A stretch of 64,000 nt of DNA from Mucilaginibacter defluvii (GTDB taxonomy: Bacteria > Bacteroidota > Bacteroidia > Sphingobacteriales > Sphingobacteriaceae): positions 310,001-374,000 of the forward strand of contig NZ_BAABJI010000002.1 of the NCBI RefSeq assembly GCF_039543225.1. Reading direction: 5' to 3'. Each line of letters starts with the position of its first letter. The stretch's first letter is position 1. This document shows, one piece after another, positions 54,242-62,600 of this stretch. Made by a program: the position numbers and the translations under genes. The notes under the pieces were generated by a model. That model made no database searches. It was not told where the DNA came from and saw only the letters and a list, made by a program, of their open reading frames with translations.

Positions 54242-56725
54242 ATGGCTGATTCACGCAGGGAATTCATAAAAAAGGCTACGATGCTGGCCGGTTCTGCCGG
54301 TTTATTCAGCGTTTTGCCTGAGTCAATACAAAAAGCTCTGGCGATTGATGCAGACAAAGGCACTACGTATCTGGATGCGGAGCATGTGGTTTTTTTGATG
54401 CAGGAGAACCGGTCCTTTGACCATTGCTATGGTACCTTGCAGGGTGTACGTGGTTTTGATGATCCAAGGGCGATGCATTTACCGAATAACAATAAGGTTT
54501 GGTTACAGAGCAATAAAGCAGGCGAAACTTACATACCCTTTCATCTGGATATAAAAAATTCAAGGGCTACCTGGATGCAATCATTGCCTCACTCATGGGA
54601 AAACCAGATCGACGCGCATAACAATGGCAAGATGGACGGCTGGCTGGAGAGCAAAAAGTCCGGAAATAAATCGTATGCCCACATGCCGCTTACTTTGGGC
54701 TATTACGATAGAAAGGATATCCCGTTTTATTACGCTTTCGCTGATGCCTTTACCGTTTGCGATCAGCATTTTTGCTCCTCTTTAACCGGTACAAGTTCAA
54801 ATCGCTCATATTTTTGGGCCGGAACCATCCGTGAGGAGCAGCATGCCAATTCACCGGCATTGGTTTACAATGATCAGTTGAATTATCGTGACCTTATCGC
54901 CAAAACTTTTCCTGAACGGTTGGAAGAGGCGGGCATCTCCTGGAAAGTATATCAGAATGAATTGAGTCTGGATGTTGGCTTTACCGGCGAGGAGGAAGAC
55001 TGGCTCAGTAATTTTACCGATAACAATCTTGAATTTTATAAAAATTACAACGTACGCCTGCACAAGGCACACCGGGATTATCTGGTTAAGGCCGAAGCGA
55101 AATTACAGCAGGAAATAGCTTATCTGAAGGCTCAGCCTCAATCAGCTGAAATAAATGATAAAATCAATAAAAAACAAACGCAACTGGATAAGGTGAAAGC
55201 CGAGCGAGCCGAATGGACCCAGGAACGCTTTGACAAGTTGAGCGATCACGAAAAGAATATTCATCAAAAGGCCTTTGTAACCAACGTTAACGATACCGAT
55301 TTCCATCAGCTGGAAACACTTACCTACGAGGAAAACGGTGAAAAGCGTGAAGTTAAGGTGCCGAAGGGCGATATACTTTACCAGTTCAGGCAGGATGTGA
55401 AAAATGGTAAGCTGCCAACTGTATCATGGCTGGCCGCACCTTCCAATTTTTCCGATCATCCCTCTTCGCCCTGGTATGGTGCGTGGTATGTATCAGAAGT
55501 GCTGGATATTTTAACACATAACCCTGAAGTTTGGAAAAAGACCATGTTTATACTTACTTATGATGAGAATGATGGCTATTTTGACCACGTAGCGCCATTT
55601 GTTCCGCCACATTCAGCAAAGCCGGAGACAGGCAAATGCTCCGCAGGGTTAGATACCGCAACAGAGCATGTTACTAATGCAGAGCAGGCTAAAAGCGGTA
55701 TTCCTGAGCAGTATCGCCGCGAGAGTCCGATAGGTTTAGGTTTTAGGGTGCCATTAGTTATCGCTTCGCCATGGAGCCGGGGAGGATGGGTGAACTCACA
55801 GGTGTTTGACCATACCTCCTGCCTGCAGTTTTTAGAAACCTTCCTGAGTAAAAAAACAGGTAAGCAAATAAAAGAGACTAATATCAGCGATTGGCGGCGG
55901 ACGGTATGCGGTGATCTGACATCCGTATTTAGGCCTTACAATGGTGAGAAGATCAATTATCCTGCATCTCTGAACCGTGACGAAACCGTAAAGCAAATTT
56001 ACAACGCGAAGTTTAAGCAAGCGCCCAACAACTTCAAGGCTTTAAGTGAAGGCGAGATCGTCGCGATAAACGATAAGCCTGAAGCGATACCCGCATTTCC
56101 TAAACAGGAAAAAGGTATGCGCCGTTCATGCGCTTTGCCATATGAACTGCACGCCGATGGTCATCTGAATGAAAATAATGATGCGATCACGGTTAAAATG
56201 AAGGCAGGTAACAAAGCAGGGGTGCCGTTCAATGTATATGCCCGTCGGCAGTTTCAGCGCGAAGGCAAAACCGTTGACCCAATGCCTGCCTGGGCTTTTG
56301 CGGTAAAAGCTGGCGACGAAATTGAATATTCATGGCCCATTAAGGCATTTGGGAATGCGCGTTACCATCTCGATCTGCATGGCCCTAACGGGTTTTACAG
56401 GAGTATTACAGGGAGTAAAAATGGTCCTAATATGCAAGTCGAAATTGTTTATAAATCCAATGGCAACATGGAGATTTTGTTAACAAACAAGAGTAAATCT
56501 GATAGCTATCAGGTTGTAATATCAGATCTTTCTTATAAACAAGGCCACAAAAAGCTAAGTGTAAAGCCGGGCGAAAGGGCTGCGCAGATCATCAATTTAC
56601 AAAGCAGCCATGCCTGGTACGACGTAGAACTGAAAGTAGCAGGGTATGAAGACTTTTCCAGAAGATACGCCGGACGTGTAGAGACGGGAAAACACGGCTC
56701 TACTGATCCTTTAATAGGTGCTTAA
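54242..56725 (+). CDS. Tat-exported phosphocholine-specific phospholipase C
   Basis: An 827-residue enzyme of the PlcC/PlcH family that hydrolyses phosphatidylcholine or sphingomyelin. The N-terminus has the twin-arginine motif DSRREFIKK and a hydrophobic stretch ending in SVLPES, so it is exported folded. The catalytic phosphoesterase domain has FLMQENRSFDHCYGTLQGVRG, TGTSSNRSYFWAG, ILTYDENDGYFDHVAPF and VPLVIASPWSRGGWVNS. Two C-terminal DUF756-like domains follow (about residues 640-800). An acid/Lys-rich coiled coil (about 275-350) is inserted in the catalytic half, longer than in PlcH. The product may serve phosphate or choline gain. A terminator follows. Confidence 0.9.
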   Translation: MADSRREFIKKATMLAGSAGLFSVLPESIQKALAIDADKGTTYLDAEHVVFLMQENRSFDHCYGTLQGVRGFDDPRAMHLPNNNKVWLQSNKAGETYIPFHLDIKNSRATWMQSLPHSWENQIDAHNNGKMDGWLESKKSGNKSYAHMPLTLGYYDRKDIPFYYAFADAFTVCDQHFCSSLTGTSSNRSYFWAGTIREEQHANSPALVYNDQLNYRDLIAKTFPERLEEAGISWKVYQNELSLDVGFTGEEEDWLSNFTDNNLEFYKNYNVRLHKAHRDYLVKAEAKLQQEIAYLKAQPQSAEINDKINKKQTQLDKVKAERAEWTQERFDKLSDHEKNIHQKAFVTNVNDTDFHQLETLTYEENGEKREVKVPKGDILYQFRQDVKNGKLPTVSWLAAPSNFSDHPSSPWYGAWYVSEVLDILTHNPEVWKKTMFILTYDENDGYFDHVAPFVPPHSAKPETGKCSAGLDTATEHVTNAEQAKSGIPEQYRRESPIGLGFRVPLVIASPWSRGGWVNSQVFDHTSCLQFLETFLSKKTGKQIKETNISDWRRTVCGDLTSVFRPYNGEKINYPASLNRDETVKQIYNAKFKQAPNNFKALSEGEIVAINDKPEAIPAFPKQEKGMRRSCALPYELHADGHLNENNDAITVKMKAGNKAGVPFNVYARRQFQREGKTVDPMPAWAFAVKAGDEIEYSWPIKAFGNARYHLDLHGPNGFYRSITGSKNGPNMQVEIVYKSNGNMEILLTNKSKSDSYQVVISDLSYKQGHKKLSVKPGERAAQIINLQSSHAWYDVELKVAGYEDFSRRYAGRVETGKHGSTDPLIGA

Positions 56726-56728
56726 GCT

Positions 56729-56771
56729 GAATTGAAAAGCCCGTATTTAACTATTACGGGCTTTTCAATTC
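56729..56771. terminator. Bidirectional terminator, 17-bp stem
   Basis: A perfect 17-bp stem GAATTGAAAAGCCCGTA / TACGGGCTTTTCAATTC around a 9-base loop. It has T runs on both strands and lies between the phospholipase gene and the convergent membrane protein. Confidence 0.85.
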
Positions 56772-56783
56772 ATAAAAATCTAT

Positions 56784-57323
56784 TTAAAATTTCCTGAGCA
56801 GGTTTTTAAGTTTCAGGTGTTTAATTATGCCGCGTATTTTACGTTCGTTGCGGCTGCCTGCATCCAGCGCGTCAAATGCGAAGCCGGCGGCTGTTGCGTA
56901 AACTGCATGATGCAGGGCGTCAATAGCTACTGATTTTGGCTCTTCCTCTGTTACCGGTGGGGCGGCATTGTACTTAGGCAGCATAACCAACGCGGCACCC
57001 CATACCGCCGCGAAATGCACTGCGGTAGCCGGCAATCCTTTTAAACCGGTTAATGATATCAAACCTCGGGCAATTCCCCATGTGGTGCCGTAAACCCAAT
57101 GTATCTCTTGCGATACTTTTTCTTTTTGCTCCTCGCTCACAGGCGCAACATCTGCGGTTTCCTGCACCACTTTAATTGGTGCGTCGCTGGGCTCGCGTTT
57201 GTTAATTTTCATCTCTATCATCTGTGAGATGGTAATAGCGGCCGTACCCGCCAACCCGGCCAGTATACCTTTGCCAATGGCACCGCCTAACTCGCCAAGC
57301 ATGTTGTTCTGATGAATTTTCAT
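56784..57323 (-). CDS. Small membrane protein, unknown
   Basis: A 179-residue protein with three or four hydrophobic segments: GGAIGKGILAGLAGTAAITIS (about residue 13), WGIARGLISLTGL, VHFAAVWGAALVML and YATAAGFAFDAL. A charged middle (KREPSDAPIKVVQ) and a basic end (KHLKLKNLLRKF) follow. It resembles the YagU-like group of integral membrane proteins in general layout, but I cannot assign a family. No signal peptide is apparent. The internal MLGELGGAIGKG is an alternative start. The gene is single, with a 390-base gap upstream. Confidence 0.5.
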   Translation of the reverse strand: MKIHQNNMLGELGGAIGKGILAGLAGTAAITISQMIEMKINKREPSDAPIKVVQETADVAPVSEEQKEKVSQEIHWVYGTTWGIARGLISLTGLKGLPATAVHFAAVWGAALVMLPKYNAAPPVTEEEPKSVAIDALHHAVYATAAGFAFDALDAGSRNERKIRGIIKHLKLKNLLRKF

Positions 57324-57715
57324 AACATTTTAATTATAGATGTACCTGTTAAACAGCGGTCTTTAATTAATGATTTATTTATTTTCAAGCATTTTACAAC
57401 TATACATGCAATTGAAAGAAAAACATGATTACAAAATACTAACGGTAAATGGAGCGCGTTAAAAAAAATATAATGTATTTAAATTTATATGTGCGTGTTG
57501 ATTTCTTTCTAAGAAAATATTGTAACTAAATTGTTATGTCAATCAGGGGTAAAAAACCCAAGTTTAAACATTCAATCAAGTGTTTTATAACTACTTTTGT
57601 AGTGTTAAAAATATTAAAGACGGTTAATAGCCGGCTTTTAAAAATACTTCTTTTGGTTAGAGGTGATTGTTTTAGAGTGATTGGTTCAGGCCGGGTTTTC
57701 CCGGCCTGAGTTTTT
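57324..57715. other. Gene-free stretch containing an orphan transcription unit
   Basis: About 390 bases lie between two minus-strand genes. It holds a plus-strand TAnnTTTG element at 57592, a strong plus-strand terminator at 57686-57716 and a short plus-strand ORF of 57 residues (57536-57709), whose stop lies inside the terminator stem. The first 200 bases are AT-rich with no clear signal. The terminator has no T tract for the minus strand, so it is not meant for OsmC. Confidence 0.5.
57592..57599 (+). promoter_or_regulatory. Bacteroidota -7 element (TACTTTTG) of the orphan unit
   Basis: A clean TAnnTTTG match about 110 bases before a strong terminator, with no gene between. A good TTTG upstream element is not visible at the usual distance. 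Confidence 0.5.
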
Positions 57716-57716
57716 T
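57605..57716 (+). ncRNA. Candidate small RNA, about 110 nt, unknown type
   Basis: A promoter element and a rho-independent terminator bracket about 110 bases without a clear gene. The body contains a second imperfect hairpin (AAAGACGG / CCGGCTTT around TTAATAG at 57616-57638). A 57-residue ORF begins at 57536, upstream of the promoter element, so it would not be translated from this RNA. The RNA has no recognised match to tmRNA, 6S, SRP or riboswitch classes from memory. A coding alternative is a short ORF, but its sequence looks unstructured. Confidence 0.4.
57686..57716 (+). terminator. Strong rho-independent terminator of the orphan unit
   Basis: A perfect 10-bp GC-rich stem TCAGGCCGGG / CCCGGCCTGA with a TTTT loop is followed by G and TTTTTT. 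The T tract is on the plus strand only, and no plus-strand gene ends here. Confidence 0.9.
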
Positions 57717-58123
57717 CAGGCTATCGATGTGGTGATCGAAATATTGCCCGTGAGTATTTTGTGAATAGGGCAGTGGTCGGCTATTTGTAACAAGCGGTCA
57801 ATTTGCTCCTGTATAAGTTCTCCGTTAAAAGTTATGAGCCTTTCTATCAATATGCCATCGTCTGTTTTAAAAAGCTCAAGGTCAACCGTAATCTCATCTA
57901 CAATCCACATTTTACGATCGATGTACATGCGCAAAGTTATGCCGGTACAGCTTCCCAAACTTGCCAGCAACAGTCCAAACGGATCCATGCCCGTATCCTT
58001 GCCGCCTTTATCATTTGGTTCATCAACAATAATAGCATTGTTGCCACTGGTTACTACTGTTTGATAGGCTTCTTTGCGGGTTACTGTTCTGGCGGTTAAA
58101 ACACCCTCTTTTTGCTGCGTCAT
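57716..58123 (-). CDS. OsmC/Ohr-family protein
   Basis: A 135-residue OsmC-family peroxidase, from ATG 58123 (a TTG at 58171 would overlap the next gene and is unlikely). The two redox cysteines are in GSCTGITLRMY and DHCPIHK. Members reduce organic hydroperoxides or peroxynitrite using a thiol. Its stop codon overlaps the T tract of the plus-strand terminator of the small-RNA candidate. The next minus-strand gene upstream ends 17 bases before this start, so they may form one transcript. Confidence 0.85.
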   Translation of the reverse strand: MTQQKEGVLTARTVTRKEAYQTVVTSGNNAIIVDEPNDKGGKDTGMDPFGLLLASLGSCTGITLRMYIDRKMWIVDEITVDLELFKTDDGILIERLITFNGELIQEQIDRLLQIADHCPIHKILTGNISITTSIA

Positions 58124-58140
58124 AAGAAATTTTGTAGTGC

Positions 58141-58551
58141 TTACTGCAATTGCAACGCCTGCAACTCCCAATTGTTGGCTTTAGTAGCTAAACCACCATT
58201 GTATTTTATCGTTACGTTAAAATATTGCCTGCTTTGGGAGCCATCTTCCGCAGTTACATCAGCGTAGGAGCGGATGACATATACCGAATCCGAACGCTTG
58301 CCGAATTCAAAGCCATCGTCGGAAAAGGAGACATGATCACCTTTAAGGGACGGCTTTACAATAATTTTAGCTGCTTCGTACACATCCTCTTTTGATGGCA
58401 AACCACCAAACAGATTTTGCTTTTGTGAGCCCGACAGGGTAAAGCGAAACAAGATAAGCCCGAATAAAATAATAAGCCCGATAACTACCCATACACCCAA
58501 ACGGGCGGTTTTACCCTTGGCTTTTTTAAGCTGGTGATAATCGTTACTCAT
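58141..58551 (-). CDS. Single-pass membrane protein, unknown
   Basis: A 136-residue protein with a basic N-terminus (KKAKGKTARLG), one TM segment (VWVVIGLIILFGLILFRF, residues 21-38) and a C-terminal soluble domain with a hydrophobic-charged beta pattern (GDHVSFSDDGFEFGKRSDS, YADVTAEDGSQSRQYFNVTI). The layout recalls Coa1/Tim21-like proteins, but no family motif is certain. It is 36 bases downstream of the SprF-type gene's stop and 17 bases upstream of OsmC, so it could be co-transcribed with either. No enzyme residues are apparent. Confidence 0.5.
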   Translation of the reverse strand: MSNDYHQLKKAKGKTARLGVWVVIGLIILFGLILFRFTLSGSQKQNLFGGLPSKEDVYEAAKIIVKPSLKGDHVSFSDDGFEFGKRSDSVYVIRSYADVTAEDGSQSRQYFNVTIKYNGGLATKANNWELQALQLQ

Positions 58552-58587
58552 GATTTATAATTGGGCTGCTAAAGTATTGATTTTCGT

Positions 58588-59610
58588 TTAATAAAAATCA
58601 TAACACCTTAAAGCGCCGTTAAACCTGAAGTTGTTATCGCCATTGCCCGGAGTTTCATAAACTACGCTGCCCTCGGTAGTGCCGCTGGTGCCGCCGTAAC
58701 TGAGTTTAGACATTGGTACATCATGGCTAACGCCTACGCGCAGTTTATCACCGCTTTCGCGGTTTTTAAATATATCGAATATAAAGGAAACGACAACCGC
58801 GCTCGGCCCGCCATTGCCACCGCGATACCATAACCCGGCGTTTACGCTGCGGCGTTTGTATTGCACACCGGCACTGTACGAGTTTACATTGCTTTGCTTG
58901 TAAAATACTACAGACGGAATAACAAATGATTTTTCATAATCGTCGAGATTATCATACTTGTTCAAATCATAACGATAGCTCAGGTGACCGGCGAAACGTA
59001 TAGGCAACTTAACCGGTGTGCCCGTGAACGACTCGTTAGGGCGGTTAAGGTGAAATGCCGATGCACCTGCCATGAACGGGCCGGTCACCAGGTTAATACC
59101 TAAACCTGAGTCGAAATAAAAACGGCTGTTATAGGCCAGCAGGTCGGCAGAGGATTGTTGGCCAGGTATGATGCCGCTGTTCGGGTCTATCTGATCGCCA
59201 AATATTAGTTTGCTCATATCAACAGACCGGTTGGTAGCGCCTGCTGCCAGGCCGAATGACAGCACATACTCATCAGACCCTACGCTGTACGAATAAAGGC
59301 CCATGATACTGTTTTTACGCAGGTAAGCGGTCCCCTCGCTGCTGCGGGTAAACATCAAACCAAAGCCCCCGCCAAACCGAGGTATATTATAATCAATAGT
59401 TGCCGACAGGTAATTGAGGTTGCCGGGTATGGTTGAGTATTGGTTACGGTAGGTTAGGCTCATCCTTAATTTACCTTCAAACTGACCGTTTAAGGCAGGG
59501 TTGAGATATACCGGTGCCTGAAAAAATTGCGAGTACTGATGATCCTGCGCAAGGCTATCAAAAGCAATAAGCATCAGCACAAAAAACAACCATTTGTTTT
59601 GTATTTTCAT
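58588..59610 (-). CDS. PorP/SprF-family type IX secretion outer-membrane protein
   Basis: A 340-residue outer-membrane protein. The signal peptide MKIQNKWLFFVLMLIAFDSLAQ is followed by the PorP/SprF hallmark HQYSQFFQAPVYLNPALNGQF. A 14-stranded barrel with GGFGLMFTRSSEGTAY, GLAAGATNRSVDMSKL and ending near RVGVSHDVPMSKL is expected. SprF-like proteins are needed for export or surface attachment of SprB-like proteins with type B sorting domains. The large adhesin lies directly upstream on the same strand, 28 bases away, so the two are a secretion-substrate/partner pair in one operon. Confidence 0.93.
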   Translation of the reverse strand: MKIQNKWLFFVLMLIAFDSLAQDHQYSQFFQAPVYLNPALNGQFEGKLRMSLTYRNQYSTIPGNLNYLSATIDYNIPRFGGGFGLMFTRSSEGTAYLRKNSIMGLYSYSVGSDEYVLSFGLAAGATNRSVDMSKLIFGDQIDPNSGIIPGQQSSADLLAYNSRFYFDSGLGINLVTGPFMAGASAFHLNRPNESFTGTPVKLPIRFAGHLSYRYDLNKYDNLDDYEKSFVIPSVVFYKQSNVNSYSAGVQYKRRSVNAGLWYRGGNGGPSAVVVSFIFDIFKNRESGDKLRVGVSHDVPMSKLSYGGTSGTTEGSVVYETPGNGDNNFRFNGALRCYDFY

Positions 59611-59638
59611 TTATAGTAGACGTCTGTTTATAAAATAC

Positions 59639-62600
59639 TTATCTGATCAAATTAATTACACCGTTTCGCTTTGGCGGAGAGTTGCCGTATGACATACCTT
59701 TCCATTCGGTACCGTTTATAAAAGTTGCCGATACCTGCCATACGTAAGCACCCTGCGGTGCAGGTGAGCCTTTATAGGTGCCGTCCCAACCTTCAATAGG
59801 TTCGCCGTTAGCGCCGAGTTTGTCTGTCTCCCAAACAAGCTGCCCCCATTTGTTAAATATCTGCATACGCCATTTGGCTATACCGGCGCCGCGCGCCATA
59901 AAGGTTTGCAATACCGCGCTGCTATTGGTTGGTATAAAAGCGTTCGGGAGAAATAAGGTTCCGGGCGTGCCTGATATGGTTACGGTTCTTTGTTTTTCGC
60001 TGGTACAGCCCTTGCTATCTGTTACGATAAGTGTTACTACGTGCGAGCCAATTTGCGATTGCGGATATGTATATTCCGGGTTGCGCTGGTTTGAGGTGCC
60101 GATGTTATCGCCAAAATCCCATTGCCAGGCCACAACATTTCCGTCAGACTCATCGCGGAAGGAGAAATGGAAGTTAGGTACCTCTATTTCTAAACCCGGC
60201 GCAACGCTAAAGTCGGCAAGCAATGGAGGGGATACCGCTATAGGGCGTGTGACCGTATTGCCGCAATCCAACTGATTGGTAACGGTTAAGGTTACGTTGT
60301 AGTTGCCCGGACGTGCATACTGATGCACCGGTTGTCTTTCCAGCGAGCGCGGAGTACCATCGCCAAAATCCCATGAATAGCGGGTGTTTGCATCGGTAAC
60401 GCCAGTGATTGTAAACGAATAGTTCAGGTTATTATCGCAATTCTCTACAGAGGCGTTGAATGATACATCCGGCACTGCATAAATAGTAATGGGCTGTTGT
60501 GCCGATTCACCTTGAGGGCCACAGGCGATGGTTCCCGCCACAACCGATACGGTATACGAGCCTGCATTAATAAACCTGTACGTATAATTTCCTCTCGGCA
60601 CATTGCGTATTTCCTCAAGCAAGGTACCGTCCTTATATATCTTGTAACTGAAGCTGTCGCCGGTTGAGTTGTTTACAAATACAATATCCTGGCCTGCGCA
60701 TGCCTTTGGTGGCGATTGCTGTATAAACATACTGGCGATCAGGTTGCTTGGCACAATGGTAAAAGGCTGATCGGGTGAAGTAGCGTCGTTACCGCATTTA
60801 TCAACCACACGCATGCGTACAAACACTTGGCGTGTATTGTTCGGATCGGCTGCTACCGTAAAACTTTGGTTTGATTTATCAGCTATTGGGCCAATGGTTT
60901 GAATAATGGCTTTGTTAGCATCAAGCAAATAATAATAATAGGCTTGGTTGTTACCTGGTGAACGGTTTACCAGCGTTATGGTTTTATCGCCCGCGCAACC
61001 GGCACTGGCCGTTGCCTCGAGCACAGGTATAGGCGAGGCAGGGCTTATCAGTATTGTTTTTACAACAGGCGGAAAGGTTTGGCAATCGCTCACCAGGCGA
61101 AGGCTTACCTCGTAAGATGCTTCTGCACCGGTGGTTGATGGCTGAAAGGTATGTGGTGGTGGTGTTTGGCCAGTGTAAGTAGTGCCATCGCCAAAATCCC
61201 ATTGATAAGTGCCATTTTCGGCAGGGGAGTTATTGATAAATGTTACGGTTGTAGGGCCGCACGCCTGTTGAGGAGTAGCTGTAAAATCAATTTTTGGGTT
61301 AGCTGGTATAACGGTGATCACCAGTTTGCGCGCATCGCCCACACAACCGGAATTTACCGGCCTGATAATGTACGTAACCGTAACCGCGCCGCCATTCGGA
61401 TCGGTATTTTCAATAGTGCCGTCAATTACTGAGCTTGTGCCGCTAACCGGGTAGCCTGAAGCCGTTGTAGAAGTGCCTGCGGGATCAACTTCCCACTGAA
61501 AGGTACTGCCAGGTAATGTGGCATTGATGGTATAACTAAAACTGCGGTTGCTACAGGCGCGCAAAGTAAGCGGGCTTGTTATGGTGTTTGGTGGCGTTAT
61601 GCGTATTGTTAAAGGAGTGGTAATGGTATTACAAGGAGCTGAAAGGTTGGTTGTAACCACCAGGTTTACGGTTGCGGTGCCTGCTTCTATTTCCGCCTGA
61701 GACGGCGTATAAGTTGTTTCGAGATTATTGGCGTCGGCAAAAGTGCCGCCACCGGTACTTTCCCAACGTGTACTGGTATAACTGCCGTTTACTGCGCCTT
61801 TAATGGGTACAGCATCGCCCGGGCAATTAGATACATCGGGTGTGGATACAGTGATTTCAGGTGCATTCTGAATGATGATATTATGTGTTGATTCAACGCC
61901 CGCAGGGTTACACTCATTTTTATGTGTAACGGTTACCTGGTACTCGCCCGGTCCTGAAAAGCGTAAACGCGGATATTTGGCCGTAACGGGATCTACAAAA
62001 GTAACCGTGCCGGTGCCGCTTACGGTTGTTGCCGCCCAGGTATAAGTTCCGGTAACTTCAGGTGAGGTTCCGCTGAGATTTACATAAAAGTCATCGTTAG
62101 GATCGCTTTTGTATTGCCTTTGGATAGTACCACTACCGCAAATGCGGATCGGGCCTGCCTTAAGCTGTGCAACCGGAGTAGTGCTTAAGGTAATTTGTGC
62201 CGTAGCGGTATCAGGCGCGCAGGTGCCGGGGCCTTTAAGTATAAGGCGTACAATGTAACGGCCCGGCTTGGTGAGGGTAAACTCCGGCGCGTTATCACTT
62301 GGGCTACCATTGATGGTATACCCATCCGTTGGCCCTGATACTGACCAGGTACGCTCAACCGGTACACATGAATTATCAACCGTTGAGGTATTGGTTGGCC
62401 TGAACGTAAATGAAGGGTTGCCGCATTGCGTAAAATTACCGGTATTGCCGTTTATATTAAAGGCAGCCGTTGGAGCGTTTTGAACACATACAGTTTTCTC
62501 AATTACATTACTTGGGTCGTTAGGATTTGATTGGCAGGCACTTGTGGAGATGAGCACCAGGCGCACGGTGTAATTACCCGGGTTAGCGAAATTGTAGCGA

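Noticed and set aside
57536..57709. 57-residue plus-strand ORF overlapping the small-RNA candidate
   Set aside because: Its start lies upstream of the promoter element, its stop lies inside the terminator stem, and the sequence shows no signal peptide, domain or TM pattern. It is more likely chance, though it is kept in mind as an alternative to the RNA.
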